This document shows, one piece after another, positions 17,074-26,631 of a DNA stretch of 64,000 bases (position 1 is the stretch's first letter; every line of letters starts with the position of its first letter). The notes under the pieces are model-generated. The model saw only the letters and a list, made by a program, of their open reading frames with translations, was not told the DNA's origin and did no database searches. The translations under genes and the position numbers were made by a program. The stretch lies in the NCBI RefSeq assembly GCF_007859945.1, contig NZ_SJPQ01000002.1:136588-200587 (forward strand), in the 5' to 3' direction. Source of the DNA: Pseudobythopirellula maris (GTDB lineage: Bacteria; Planctomycetota; Planctomycetia; Pirellulales; Lacipirellulaceae).

Positions 17074-17574
17074 TCAGGCCTCGAACGAGAGTCCTGTCGA
17101 GGCGTTCTGGGCGCCCGATGCCTGCCCCAAGTGGGGAGCGACCACCGGCGCGCGGCTCTTCTCCTCGGCCGGCTTTTCGGTCGGGGCCTCGCCCTCGATG
17201 GCCGTTGCGGCCAGCTCGGCGGCCTGCTTCCAGGTCTCGCGCTCGAACTCGAGGATCTTCAGCGCCTCGCCCATCAGCTTGTGGTCGCTTTGCGTGTAGA
17301 CCATGGTCAGCCGGGTGAGCACGAACTCGTACAGCCGGGTGAGCTTCTGGTTGATCTCCGAGTCGCTGTGACGCACCGCGGCGACCATCTCGCAGACGAT
17401 GTCGATCGTCTTGACCAGCGGCGTGTGGGCCTCCTGCTCGTCCTCGCGCAGCAGGGCCTTCTCCGCCTGGCGGCCGAATCGCAGGGCGCCCTCGATCAGC
17501 ATCAGGTGCAGTTGCGGCGGCGACGCCGTGTTCACCTTCGACTCGAGGTAATCGCGATTCATGGCGGTGGTCAT
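17074..17574 (-). CDS. fliS: Flagellar secretion chaperone FliS
   Basis: 166-aa protein whose first 125 residues match FliS: MNRDYLESKVNTASPPQLHL, LMLIEGALRFGRQAEKAL, and SEINQKLTRLYEFVLTRLTM. FliS binds the C-terminal D0 helix of flagellin in the cytoplasm and keeps it unfolded until export. Residues 130-166 are an extra Ala/Pro/Glu-rich tail. Start at the first ATG (a GGA lies seven bases upstream); a second ATG five codons on is possible. Follows fliD by 67 bp and is the last gene of the flagellar cluster, close to its clients fliC and fliD. Confidence 0.9.
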   Translation of the reverse strand: MTTAMNRDYLESKVNTASPPQLHLMLIEGALRFGRQAEKALLREDEQEAHTPLVKTIDIVCEMVAAVRHSDSEINQKLTRLYEFVLTRLTMVYTQSDHKLMGEALKILEFERETWKQAAELAATAIEGEAPTEKPAEEKSRAPVVAPHLGQASGAQNASTGLSFEA

Positions 17575-17641
17575 GGCACAGTCCGTTGGGCTCGGGAATG
17601 ACGTGTGAGAAGGGTATCGGTTGCTGATGAAGCGGGTTGGT

Positions 17642-20600
17642 TTAGCTGTAGCTCAGCGGCGCGACCGACTCGAACGAGCTGAGCGTTTCGAGGTCGGCCT
17701 GCATGAGCGCGATGGTCTCTTCCAAGGTGTAGAACTCGAGCAAGAGCCGATCGCGTTCGCGTTCGAGCTTGGCGTCGAACTCGGCGATGCGGTTCTCGAA
17801 GTCCTCGATCGTCGTGGTGAGTGTTTGTGACCGCACCGCGAGCAAGGAGTTCTCGTCGCCGGCCAGCCGGTCGGCGGCGTCCTGGAGCTTGGCGACCACG
17901 CCTCCGTTGTCGTCGTTGAAAATCGCTTCGAGGCTGCCCGGGTCGGACTCGAAGGCCTCGGTGAGCTGCTCGCTGTTGAGCGACAGGCGGCCCTCGTCGT
18001 CGAGGCTGATGCCGATTTCCTCGAGCGAGCCGAATTCGCTCGAGGTGAAGAACCGGCCCGAAACAAGCCGCGACAGCTCCGAATCGACCCGCAGCGCCTC
18101 GTTCGTGCCGAACAAGATGCCGGTCGAGAGCGTCTCGCTGTCGAAGTCGGTGACCGACTCGAGCTCCGTGCGGAGCGAGTTGTACGAGTCGACGAAGTCT
18201 TGGGCGGCGTCGACGATCGGGGCGTTGTTCGCACTGACCGTCACGGTGACCGCTTCGCCGGTGGCTTGGCCGACCGTGAGGTTCAGACCGCTCACCACGT
18301 CGTTGAACTGGTTGTTCTCCGAGGTGACGACGAACCCGCCCCCCGCGGGACCGAACAACGCCGCGGCGTCGGCCGCGCGGCTGGTCTCGGTGAACGAGAG
18401 CCCGCTGCTCGAGCTGTCGAGCAAGATCTCGTTGGCGGCGCCGGTCTTGTCCGAAGAGAGCGCCAGGCGGTAGCCGACGCCGTCGAACACGACCGAGGCG
18501 CTGAGCCCGGCCTCCAGGTCGTTGATCCGCTCGGCGACGGTTTCGAGGGCGCCCTGCTCGGCGTCGGTCGAGTTGAACAGGAAGCCGCTGTTGATGGTCT
18601 GCTCGCCGTCCGTGGTGGTCGAGGACGACTCGCGAGCGAGATTCAGGTCGGCCGCCGCGGAGCCGGTCCCCAGGTCGGCGACCGTGAGCGTCCCGCTGCC
18701 GCCGCCGTTGGTCTCCGAGATCGCGATGCCGGTCCCCGCGCTGTTGATCTCCGCGCGGGCGACGGAGCCCTTGGCTTGGGCGGCGGTGTTGATCTTCTCG
18801 ATCACGTCGCCGACGGTGAAAGCCTCCTCGCCTGGAAAGCCGAGATCGACCGTGAAGCTCTTGCCGTACGAGTCGGTCACCTGGAAGATGCCGGGCTGCA
18901 CGCCCGAGCCGCTGTTGAGCGAGCTGAGTGAGATCGCCTCGGCGGTCCCCTCCAGGTCGGTCAGGTCGACCGAGTGGCTGGTGCTGCCGTCGATGATCTG
19001 ATCGCCGGCCTCGTTCGTGGCGGACGACTCGCCGAGGAGCTTGAGCCCGGCGGCGGTGGAGCCGCCGCTCTCGACCACGGTGAGCGTGCCCGCGCCGCTG
19101 GAGGTGTCGGTCAGCAGGACGCCGTCGCCCGCGTCGTTGAAGCTGGCCACCACGCCGGAGCCCGAGGAGCTGAGGTCGGCGTTGATCGCGTCGATCACGT
19201 CGCCGAGTGTTTTGAGCTCGCCCTCGTCGTAGCCGTCGAGGTCGACGTTGACGGCCTTGCCCGTCGAATCGGTGATCTTGAAGTCATCCAACTCGAGGCC
19301 GTCGCCGCCGTTGAGGCTCGAGAGGAGCGTCGCCCCGCTCACGACCCGCCGGTCGAGCGAGCCGCTGCCGACCGAGCCAACCGAGTCGTCGACCGCCAGG
19401 CCGAGGTCGGTCGCCGTGGTCGTGGCGCCGGAGTCGGCGATCACCAGGTTGCCCACGCCGCCCGAGCCGTCGGTGATTTGGATGCCGTTGCGGCTGGCGT
19501 TGATCGCCGCGGTCACGTCGGCCGACGAGGCGTTGATGAGCGAGACCACCTCGCCCAGCGTCTCGGCCGAGGAGAGGTCGACCGTGTCGGCGGCGCCGCT
19601 GCGGTCGGTGATCGCCAGCTCGCCGAGCGAGTAACCCTTGCCGCCATTAAGGCTCGAGACCAGTGTGTCCTTCAAACCGCTGACGAGCCGCTCGCCGGTG
19701 ATCACGCCGGCGTCGGCCGCGCCGGCGAGTCCCAGGTCCTCGGCCGCCGAACCGCCGTCCGCGCTGCGAACGGTGAAGCTCTCGGCCCCGGCGGTGTTGT
19801 CGGTCAGCTCGAGCCGGGCGCCGTCGGCCGAGATGGCGGCCGTCACCTTGCCGTCGAGTGTCTCGTCGCTGTTGATCGCGTCGACCACATCGCCGAGGGT
19901 TTTCAGGCCCGTCAGGTCGAAGCTGTACTCGGTCTCGCTCTCGGCGAAGGTGAAGAACAGGTCGGCCGCCTCGTCGCCGTCGCCCTGCTTGTCGGTCACA
20001 CGCACGCCGGCGCCGTCGCGCAGCGAGGCGAGCGTCATGCCGTCGTGCAGCGCGTAAACATCGCTGCCGGTAAGTGTGTCGCTCGCGGCGTTGAGGCCGG
20101 CCAGGCCGAGGCTCGCGGCGGTCGTGCCCGAGCCGACCTCCTGCACGCGGAAGTTGCCCGACTCGCCCGTCAGGTCGTTGAGCACGAGTTGGTCGCCGTC
20201 GGCCGACGCCCGGACGTTGATCTCTTCGGAGCTGTTCACCGCGCTGATCACGTCGTCGATCGTGATGGCGCCGCGCAGGTCGATCACGCCGGTGGCGCCG
20301 CTGCGGTCGGTGATTTTCAGCTTGCCGGGCGTGAACCCCTCGCCGCCGTTGAGCTCCGAGAGGGCGACTCCCTTGTCGACGTGGCCGCCGAAGCGGAAGC
20401 TCAGCGAGCCCTCACCCAGGGCGCCCGTCAGGTCGCTGTAGCTGCCCGACACCAATTGGTGCGAGCTCGCCGTGCGGAGCGGAGTGAGCTGGTAAGAGCC
20501 CACTTTGGGCGACTCGCCGGAGACGACCGAGGCCTTGATGGCCGTGGGGTCGCTCGACGCGGCGGCGCGCGCCGTGTAGGTGCTGTCGCGTCCCAGCTTG

Positions 20601-20788
20601 GTGAGCGAGAACCGCATCCCCAGCACCAGCGACGAGAGCCGGTCGACCGCCGCTTGCTCGCCGCGGCGGTCGGCGGCGCGCGAGGTCAGCAGGTTCTTCG
20701 GCTGAGCCGAGACCGCTAGCAGTTGATCCACCGTTTCCTGGATCGGGATGCCGGTGATCAGACCGACGTTGGTTTGGATGCCGGACAC
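17642..20788 (-). CDS. fliD: Flagellar filament cap protein FliD, enlarged
   Basis: 1048 aa, about twice the usual FliD. The FliD N-terminal domain is recognisable (GLITGIPIQETVDQLLAVSA, LSSLVLGMRFSLTKLGRDST), as is the C-terminal domain (AQDFVDSYNSLRTELESVTD through QTLTTTIEDFENRIAEFDAK and LQADLETLSS). Between residues 100 and 760 lie five to six flagellin-hook IN-type modules, each reading like TLGDVVDAINSDETLDGKVT, then ELTDNTAGAESFTV. FliD caps the growing filament and folds incoming flagellin; it is secreted through the flagellar export gate. The start is GTG. Flagellin lies upstream with its own terminator at 20994-21032; fliS lies downstream. Confidence 0.92.
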   Translation of the reverse strand: MSGIQTNVGLITGIPIQETVDQLLAVSAQPKNLLTSRAADRRGEQAAVDRLSSLVLGMRFSLTKLGRDSTYTARAAASSDPTAIKASVVSGESPKVGSYQLTPLRTASSHQLVSGSYSDLTGALGEGSLSFRFGGHVDKGVALSELNGGEGFTPGKLKITDRSGATGVIDLRGAITIDDVISAVNSSEEINVRASADGDQLVLNDLTGESGNFRVQEVGSGTTAASLGLAGLNAASDTLTGSDVYALHDGMTLASLRDGAGVRVTDKQGDGDEAADLFFTFAESETEYSFDLTGLKTLGDVVDAINSDETLDGKVTAAISADGARLELTDNTAGAESFTVRSADGGSAAEDLGLAGAADAGVITGERLVSGLKDTLVSSLNGGKGYSLGELAITDRSGAADTVDLSSAETLGEVVSLINASSADVTAAINASRNGIQITDGSGGVGNLVIADSGATTTATDLGLAVDDSVGSVGSGSLDRRVVSGATLLSSLNGGDGLELDDFKITDSTGKAVNVDLDGYDEGELKTLGDVIDAINADLSSSGSGVVASFNDAGDGVLLTDTSSGAGTLTVVESGGSTAAGLKLLGESSATNEAGDQIIDGSTSHSVDLTDLEGTAEAISLSSLNSGSGVQPGIFQVTDSYGKSFTVDLGFPGEEAFTVGDVIEKINTAAQAKGSVARAEINSAGTGIAISETNGGGSGTLTVADLGTGSAAADLNLARESSSTTTDGEQTINSGFLFNSTDAEQGALETVAERINDLEAGLSASVVFDGVGYRLALSSDKTGAANEILLDSSSSGLSFTETSRAADAAALFGPAGGGFVVTSENNQFNDVVSGLNLTVGQATGEAVTVTVSANNAPIVDAAQDFVDSYNSLRTELESVTDFDSETLSTGILFGTNEALRVDSELSRLVSGRFFTSSEFGSLEEIGISLDDEGRLSLNSEQLTEAFESDPGSLEAIFNDDNGGVVAKLQDAADRLAGDENSLLAVRSQTLTTTIEDFENRIAEFDAKLERERDRLLLEFYTLEETIALMQADLETLSSFESVAPLSYS

Positions 20789-20993
20789 GCCAGGGCGCTC
20801 GGGGCGATGGGTTAGGGGACTGTTTTACGCGGGGAAATCGGCTTGCAAGCGTAGGTCGCCCGTCGCCGCGACGAGGGGCGGAGCGCACAACTACGCAATC
20901 TTTATCGACCAGCGACCCCTTGCGGGTTCAGAGGAATCGCGGGCGGGGTCGCCACCGCTGCGGTGTTGCTAGCAGCCCGGGGCTCGTATCACG

Positions 20994-21032
20994 AAAAAAG
21001 CCGGCCCGGCCCGCGAGGGGCCGAACCGGCTT
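20994..21032 (-). terminator. Terminator of fliC
   Basis: Read on the minus strand, AAGCCGGTTCGGCCC, loop, GGGCCGGGCCGGCTT forms a 15-bp stem that is complete if two U-G pairs are allowed, then a T-run (A 20994-20999 on the plus strand). The wobble pairs exist only in the minus-strand RNA, which fixes its direction. It begins about 30 bp after the fliC stop. Confidence 0.88.
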
Positions 21033-21064
21033 GTGAGGTTCTTTGCTTACCGAGAATCCGCCGC

Positions 21065-24000
21065 TTAGCCGAGCAGGCCGAGCACGTTCTGCGGGTTCTG
21101 GTTGGCGATCGCGAGGACTCGCGTGCCCGATTGCACCAGGATCTGCGAACGCGTGAGGTTCGCCGTCTCTTCGGCGAAGTCGGCGTCGCGGATGGCGCTC
21201 TCGGCCTCGGTGAGGTTGGCGAGCGTGTCGTTCAGGGCGTTCTTGTTGGTCTCGAGCGTCGTCCGCTGGAAGGCGCCCAGTCGACCGCGGAGCGAGGTGA
21301 CCTGGTCGATCGCCTCGCCGACGATCGCGGCCGCCGTCGTGGGGTCGGTCGACAAGTCGGCCGAACCGCCTGCGCCGAGCTGGAACAACAGCCCGCTTGC
21401 ACCGCCCAAGGCCGAGGTGTTGACGCTCGAGATGCCCAGGCGGGCCTGCTGGTTCGACACCACATCGGGGCCGAGCTGGAACAGGGCGCCGCCGCCGTCG
21501 ATGTCGAACTCGATCGTGCCGGTGAAGTCGGCCTCGACCGTGGTCGTGAGGTCGAGCGTCGCGGTGTTGATCGATAGCTCGTTGCCCTTGCCGTTGGCGG
21601 CAACGCCGTTGACCGTGGCGACGATGTCTTCACCGACAGCCCGCTGGCCGCTGCCAACAGCTTCGGTGAACGTGCCGTCCTCGTCCTCTTCGATCACCGA
21701 GATGTCGACCACCGACTCACTGCCGAAGGTCGTCGAGAGCAGCTCGACGGAGGTTCCGTCGGAGCCCTCGGCGGCGCTGACGCCCGTGGCGTCGCTCACC
21801 AGGTTGATCTGGCTGACCAGCTCGGCGAGGCTGGTGCCTGCCTTGAGGTTGAAGACCTCCGAGCCCAAGGAGCCGCTCAGTTCGATCACCGCGTCGGCCG
21901 TCAGGCCGCCCGAAGCGGTCGCCCCGTTGTTGGCCTGAGCCAGCGCGGGATCCGAGTCGGTCGTCGCGAACGTGCCGGTGCCTTCTTCGCCGGCGAACTC
22001 CGCAGTGAAGCCGGTGAGCTCCGTGTTCAACGCGTCCACGATGTCCTGGATCGCGATGTCCGAGTCGTCGTCGACCGCGATCGTGATCGTGGTGCCGTCG
22101 TCGGTGATCGCGACCACGCCGTCGCCGAGGTCCTGGCTCGTGTCGAAGTCGATGGTCCGGTTGGAGTCCTCGCCCTGCTCGGTGGCGGTGATCGTGATCA
22201 CGTCGTCGCCCTCGGCGGAGCCGCCGGTCAGCTGCACGACCGCCGAGTCGAGCTCGCTCGCGTCGGTGATCGATCCACTGCCGCTGAAGCTGGCGGTGAC
22301 ACCTTCGATGCCGGCCGTGATGTCGTCGGCGATGTCGCTCAGGGCGACGCCGGCGTCACTGATGGTCACCAGGTAACCGTCATCGGCGTTGCCGGTGATG
22401 ACCGTGTCACCCGTGAGCACGGCGCCGACCGCAAACGAGACCTCAACGCCCGCGGCGTCGCCCGTCCCGCTGAGCGAGATCGACTGCGGCGAGGTGGTGC
22501 CGTCGTCCGAGCCGGTGACGTTGATCACGCCGCTCGGGATGGCGCCGGCGGGCTCGCCCGCCGGGTCGTACACTTCGCCCGGGTCGCCGCTGTACTGGAC
22601 CGAGGCGAGCTCGTCGATCGCTGCGCCGAGGTCCGTGGCGAGGTTGGACAGGTCGGTCGGGCCGTCGTTGGCCAGCGTCACGACGTAGCCGGTCGAGGCG
22701 TTGCCCGACAGGCCGAACACCGTGGAGTCGCCGCCGTCGAAGTCGGTGATGTCGCCCGTAGCGGCGGTCACAAAGCTGATGTCAAAGTCGTTGCCGGCGC
22801 CCGCCTCCGTGGTGAACGTGAGGGTCTCGGTCGCCGTGGTCGCGTCGACGCCGTCGGCCAGCGTGAACGAGCCGGCTGCCGCGTCGTCGGCGGCCTGCAG
22901 CAACGTGGTGGCGTCCGCGGTGCCGATGGCGGCAGTGAAATCGCTGCCGGCGTTGACCGCGTCAAGGAAATCTTGGATGTCCGCCTCGCCCTCGGCCTGG
23001 GTCACGCTGACCGTCAGCACGTTCGTGCCGGCGTCGTAGCTGGTCCCGGCCGCATCGGCGCCGAAGTCGTAGGTGATGGTCGAGGCGTCGTTACCCGCAA
23101 CCCCGTCGGCGGCTCCACCCTCGACCGCCGTCAGGCCGATCACGCTCTCCGTCGGGAGGCTGAGGTCGAAGTTGGCGTTGAGGTCGTCGTCCGGACCGCC
23201 GTTGGCGGCGGTGCTCTCGAACCGAGCGGTGCCGTCCGCGGCGCCGAGGTCGGCGACGAAATCGCTGCCGGCGTTGATCGCGTCAACCAGCTCTTGCAGG
23301 GTGACACTGTCGTCGGCGTTGGCGGCGCGGGTCAGGTTGATCTGCAGCGTGTCGCCGCCGGTGATCTCTGACCCAAGAGCAAGTTCGCTATACGAGATCT
23401 CGAGCGAGGTGATGGCGCTGGCGGCGGTGCCGTCGATCACCGCGGTCAGGCCGATCGACTCCAGGGCGCCCGCCAATGCCACCCCGGTATCGACCTGCTC
23501 ATCGGTGACGTTCAGGGCGCCGAGATCGAGAACGCCGGCCCTCTCCGCGGCCGTGGCGTCCACGGCGCGGAAGTCCGTCGATTCGTTGTTGACTAGGTCG
23601 ATGATATCACCAGCGGTGATCGTGGCGCCGGTCAAGTCGATGGCCGAAGTGATCGTCAGGACACCGGTGCCCGTGTTGAAGGCAACGCCGTCGACGCCGT
23701 TCGATGTGACGTCAACCCGGGTCACCGAGAAGCCGGTGCTCCCGTCCGCGGTCCCGTCGTTGCGGGCTTGGAGAACGATGTCCAAGTCACTCCCGTCGAC
23801 AGCAACCGTGGCGGCGTCCGCCTGAGCGGGCGTGAACGCATTGGCGCCGTCGGCCGAAGTAGCCGTGAAGTCGGCGCCGGCGTTGATGGCGTCGAGGACG
23901 TCGTCGATGTCCGCGCCACTGGCGGCTTCGTCGAGCGTAATGGTCAGGACGCCGGAGTCGCCGTCGTAGCTCGTGCCCTCAACTCCGTTGTATTCAACCT

Positions 24001-24910
24001 GGATCGACGAGAAGTCGTTGGCGTCCGCAAGGCCGCCGGAAGCCTCGGTGACGGCGATCGTGGACGCGCCAATGGTGATCGTGCCCGCCGCGAGAGTGTC
24101 GAGAGAAACGGTTGCGTTCTCTTCGGTCTCGATCTCGAGCGTGCCCGTGACTTGCGTCTCAAGCTGCGCGGTGCCGGTGGCCTGATCGCTGGCAGCGGTT
24201 TGGACGGTGACGTTCTGGGTCTCGGTGCCGGCTACGGGGTCGGTGCCGGCGAGTGTGAAGTCGACATCGGCCGTGCCCGGGGTCCCGCTGGTAAAGGTCA
24301 GCGAGCCGTTCGCGGCGGCGCCTTCGATGCCCTCGGCGATACCGTCGACCTCGACCGACGCCTTGGTGGCGGCGCGGGAGACGTCGATATCGAGGCTCAC
24401 CTCGCCGGAGGCGCCGAGGTTCGCTTGGTCGATCTTCAGGCCCGACAGCTTGGAGAAGTTGTCGCCGGCCGTCGTGATGAAGTCGAGCGAGCCGTCGAGC
24501 AGGCGGCGGCCCTGGAACGTGGTGGTTTGGGCGATGCGGTTGAGGGCCTCGAGCGACGAGTCAACCTGCAGCTGGTTGGCCGCGATCTGCTCGTCCGAGA
24601 GGGCGCCCGAGTTGGCCGACTCGGTGACCAGGCCGCGGATGTCGTTCAGCAGCGAGCTGACCTGGCCGAGGGCCGAGTCGGCCGTGGCGATCACCTGGTT
24701 GGCGCGGTCGGTGTTCGTGATCGCCTTTTGGATCGACGTGATGTCGCTCCGCAGGTTCTCCGAGGCGATCAAACCGGCCGGGTCGTCCTTGCCCGTGTTG
24801 ATCCGCAAACCGGTCGACAGGCGGGTGAGCGACTGGGAAAGGCTGGCGTTGGCCTTTTGTAGGTTGTTCCTACCAACGAGCGAGCCGACGTTCGTATTGA
24901 TCCGTGTCAT
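21065..24910 (-). CDS. fliC: Flagellin, very large
   Basis: 1281 aa, over twice a typical flagellin. The conserved ends are intact: D0/D1 at residues 1-150 (TRINTNVGSLVGRNNLQKAN, SLTRLSTGLRINTGKDDPAG, TTTFQGRRLLDGSLDF) and at 1185-1281 (GRLGAFQRTTLETNKNALND, ESAIRDADFAEETANLTRSQ, QSGTRVLAIANQNPQNVLGL). The roughly 1000-residue middle is Asp/Ala/Thr/Gly-rich with recurring units such as DIDDVLDAINAGADFTA, DIQDFLDAVNAGSDFTA and AIQDIVDALNTELTGF, indicating internal duplication; it would form the filament's outer surface. The gene has its own leader behind the csrA terminator and its own terminator. By family knowledge CsrA (next upstream) represses flagellin translation and FliW relieves this. 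Confidence 0.95.
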   Translation of the reverse strand: MTRINTNVGSLVGRNNLQKANASLSQSLTRLSTGLRINTGKDDPAGLIASENLRSDITSIQKAITNTDRANQVIATADSALGQVSSLLNDIRGLVTESANSGALSDEQIAANQLQVDSSLEALNRIAQTTTFQGRRLLDGSLDFITTAGDNFSKLSGLKIDQANLGASGEVSLDIDVSRAATKASVEVDGIAEGIEGAAANGSLTFTSGTPGTADVDFTLAGTDPVAGTETQNVTVQTAASDQATGTAQLETQVTGTLEIETEENATVSLDTLAAGTITIGASTIAVTEASGGLADANDFSSIQVEYNGVEGTSYDGDSGVLTITLDEAASGADIDDVLDAINAGADFTATSADGANAFTPAQADAATVAVDGSDLDIVLQARNDGTADGSTGFSVTRVDVTSNGVDGVAFNTGTGVLTITSAIDLTGATITAGDIIDLVNNESTDFRAVDATAAERAGVLDLGALNVTDEQVDTGVALAGALESIGLTAVIDGTAASAITSLEISYSELALGSEITGGDTLQINLTRAANADDSVTLQELVDAINAGSDFVADLGAADGTARFESTAANGGPDDDLNANFDLSLPTESVIGLTAVEGGAADGVAGNDASTITYDFGADAAGTSYDAGTNVLTVSVTQAEGEADIQDFLDAVNAGSDFTAAIGTADATTLLQAADDAAAGSFTLADGVDATTATETLTFTTEAGAGNDFDISFVTAATGDITDFDGGDSTVFGLSGNASTGYVVTLANDGPTDLSNLATDLGAAIDELASVQYSGDPGEVYDPAGEPAGAIPSGVINVTGSDDGTTSPQSISLSGTGDAAGVEVSFAVGAVLTGDTVITGNADDGYLVTISDAGVALSDIADDITAGIEGVTASFSGSGSITDASELDSAVVQLTGGSAEGDDVITITATEQGEDSNRTIDFDTSQDLGDGVVAITDDGTTITIAVDDDSDIAIQDIVDALNTELTGFTAEFAGEEGTGTFATTDSDPALAQANNGATASGGLTADAVIELSGSLGSEVFNLKAGTSLAELVSQINLVSDATGVSAAEGSDGTSVELLSTTFGSESVVDISVIEEDEDGTFTEAVGSGQRAVGEDIVATVNGVAANGKGNELSINTATLDLTTTVEADFTGTIEFDIDGGGALFQLGPDVVSNQQARLGISSVNTSALGGASGLLFQLGAGGSADLSTDPTTAAAIVGEAIDQVTSLRGRLGAFQRTTLETNKNALNDTLANLTEAESAIRDADFAEETANLTRSQILVQSGTRVLAIANQNPQNVLGLLG

Positions 24911-25279
24911 GGTTCTGAGCCCCTTTGAGGGAAATCGGTTAAGCCGCCGGTTGGGTTATGGGTCGCGGCGGCGACTTGACGTTAAGGGAACCGTTGCTCT
25001 CAACGTCGGTTGTGCGGTGACATCCAGGTGTCGTTCTGGTGTTGCTCGCCCCGCCATCCGAACCGATCTCTGCTGCTTGCGGTTCGCTGAGTCGGGGAAG
25101 CACGAAAGGAAATCCTCTGCGTGGTTCCTCGCATCTCGACGCCGGCCTCCCACCTAGGAGACTGAGCGCCTGCATGAACGTATCGTCCGGCGCCAGCACG
25201 CGCGTTAGCCCAGCCGGCTTTTCTTGCCAAACTCGCGGCGCCAGCGGAGGCACAATCGCTACAGCCGTTACAGACCGCC
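24911..25279 (-). promoter_or_regulatory. fliC leader with candidate CsrA sites
   Basis: About 370 bp between the csrA terminator and the fliC ATG, without a gene. On the minus strand AAAGGGG lies about 13 nt before the ATG as a possible ribosome-binding site. Several GGA trinucleotides, the CsrA core, occur; one (AGAGGAT) sits in the loop of a small hairpin with stem AGGAA/TTCCT at 25107-25111 and 25125-25129. No clear sigma-54 or sigma-28 promoter was found. Regulation by CsrA is inferred from the neighbouring fliW-csrA pair. Confidence 0.4.
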
Positions 25280-25307
25280 AAAAAACAGGCTAGAACCCCT
25301 CTCTAGC
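25280..25307 (-). terminator. Terminator downstream of csrA
   Basis: On the minus strand GCTAGA (25307-25302), loop GAGGGGT, TCTAGC (25294-25289), then CTG and six T (plus-strand A 25280-25285). It lies about 220 bp after the csrA stop and separates csrA from fliC. Confidence 0.75.
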
Positions 25308-25525
25308 GTCATGCAGGGGCTTGCGGATCGTTGCAGAGTTGATCCCAAACGTCGCTGCCGCAACGGCCGCGAGGGGTGGCAGAGCACCGAGAGAAAGGAG
25401 TTGCGTGTCGGCCCGATCCTCGTAGGCCGCCCAGCGGGGGCGGCGGCGCGCGATCGGCCCGGGGGCGGCGAGCTCGGCGGGCTTTCGCTGGCCCGGGGCG
25501 CCGCGGTGGCAGGCGACGGAGACGC

Positions 25526-25753
25526 CTACTTGTTCTTTTCGCCGTCGACCTGACGGGCGTCGTCGGTGGCGATCTTGCTCGCCTGCTGGTTCTCGCGCTG
25601 GATCGCCTCGTACACCTCGCGGCGGTGCACGGGGATCTCGACCGGCGCGTCGATGCCCAACCGGACCTTGTCCCCGCGGACGTCAACGATCGTCACGACG
25701 ACGTTGTCGCCGATGATAATGCTCTCGTCGCGTTGCCTCGACAGGACCAACAT
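25526..25753 (-). CDS. csrA: Carbon storage regulator CsrA
   Basis: 75-aa RNA-binding protein. MLVLSRQRDESIIIGDNVVV and KVRLGIDAPVEIPVHRREVY match CsrA throughout, including Leu4 and Arg44, the two residues known to contact RNA. The last 20 residues (ASKIATDDARQVDGEKNK) are a charged tail. CsrA dimers bind GGA motifs in mRNA leaders and usually block translation. The ribosome-binding site GAGGAA lies seven bases before the ATG. It sits between fliW, which encodes its protein antagonist, and fliC, the classic target, as in other FliW-type systems such as that of Bacillus. Confidence 0.95.
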   Translation of the reverse strand: MLVLSRQRDESIIIGDNVVVTIVDVRGDKVRLGIDAPVEIPVHRREVYEAIQRENQQASKIATDDARQVDGEKNK

Positions 25754-25905
25754 GGCGTTTCCTCAGCTTGGCGCCGGGTCGACCGCAGGCGGCGGCACGG
25801 CGATGGGGGCCAGCGCACGTGTATCGGCGCGTGCGTTGTGGGATTCGACCGACCCCTTCGGCGGGAACACCGGTCACGATTCTGGCATCGGCGCCGATCG
25901 GCCCG

Positions 25906-25927
25906 AAAATCGAATGCTGTCATTCGA
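25906..25927 (-). terminator. Probable terminator downstream of fliW
   Basis: On the minus strand TCGAATG, loop ACAG, CATTCGA (arms 25927-25921 and 25916-25910) followed by four T. The stem is AT-containing and the T-run short, so it may be partial and allow some read-through into csrA. Confidence 0.5.
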
Positions 25928-26023
25928 CTGACGGTTATGCGGCGCAAACGAACCCCGCAAGCCGGGCAACCTGCGCACACCCGCTCCTGGGGAGCCGCGT
26001 GCGGTCGCCCCAATGCGTGCGCC

Positions 26024-26461
26024 CTACGCCGTGCGGCGGAGCGGAGCGGGCCCGCCGAGCAGGTGGCGGACCGGGTGCTCGTCTTTGGAGACCACCTGGC
26101 GTCCGCGGCGCGACTCGAGGCTCACGACGATCGGCGCCCGCAGGTTGGCCGAAAGGCCCTCCGCGTGGCGGCTCACGACGACCAGCACCTGGGCGTCTTG
26201 CGGCCCGGCCAAGCCGATGGCGTCGAGGTCGCGATCGGCGACCCGCACCTTGTAGCCCTGCACAAAGCGGCGTGGGCTCACCACGGCCAGCGCCACGTCC
26301 GAGCGGTCGACCGCTTGCAACCAGGCGAGGGCGGGCGACTGCGCGTCGGCCAAGAGCACCCAGCGGCGGATCCCCTCCATGCCGATCAGGCCGTAAGGAA
26401 ACTCCAAGAGGTCTTGCGTCTTGCACTCGACCACGCCGAATCGATCCGTTTTGACTTGCAT
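26024..26461 (-). CDS. fliW: Flagellar assembly factor FliW
   Basis: 145 aa from the ATG at 26461, preferred over an ATG 18 codons upstream because GGGGA precedes it and the FliW fold begins here: MQVKTDRFGVVECKTQDLLE, FPYGLIGMEGIRRWVLL. Further matches are PALAWLQAVDRSDVALAVV, VVVSRHAEGLSANLRAPIVV. FliW binds free flagellin and CsrA alternately: when flagellin is exported, FliW is released and removes CsrA from the flagellin mRNA. It is immediately upstream of csrA (270 bp) with a likely terminator between them. Confidence 0.92.
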   Translation of the reverse strand: MQVKTDRFGVVECKTQDLLEFPYGLIGMEGIRRWVLLADAQSPALAWLQAVDRSDVALAVVSPRRFVQGYKVRVADRDLDAIGLAGPQDAQVLVVVSRHAEGLSANLRAPIVVSLESRRGRQVVSKDEHPVRHLLGGPAPLRRTA

Positions 26462-26631
26462 CGCTTGTCCCCGATCTTTCCGCCTTACTGCGCTGACATC
26501 GTCGCGTTGGCCCATGGCAGGCCCCGCGCGCTATCTCCTAGGATCGGCTCGCGCGACGCATCGAGATCAATCATTCCAACCGCTGCAAGCGGCGCCAGCA
26601 TAAATTGCCATTAGCCAACAGCCAACAAGCC

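Noticed and set aside
18974-20719. Long plus-strand open frames opposite fliD, fliC and flgL
   Set aside because: They are antisense shadows caused by high GC and biased codon use; their proteins are Arg/Val/Ala/Gly strings without domains.
20902-20909. GTCGATAA on the minus strand before fliD, like a sigma-28 -10 element
   Set aside because: No TAAA-type -35 at the right distance; one half-site alone is expected by chance.
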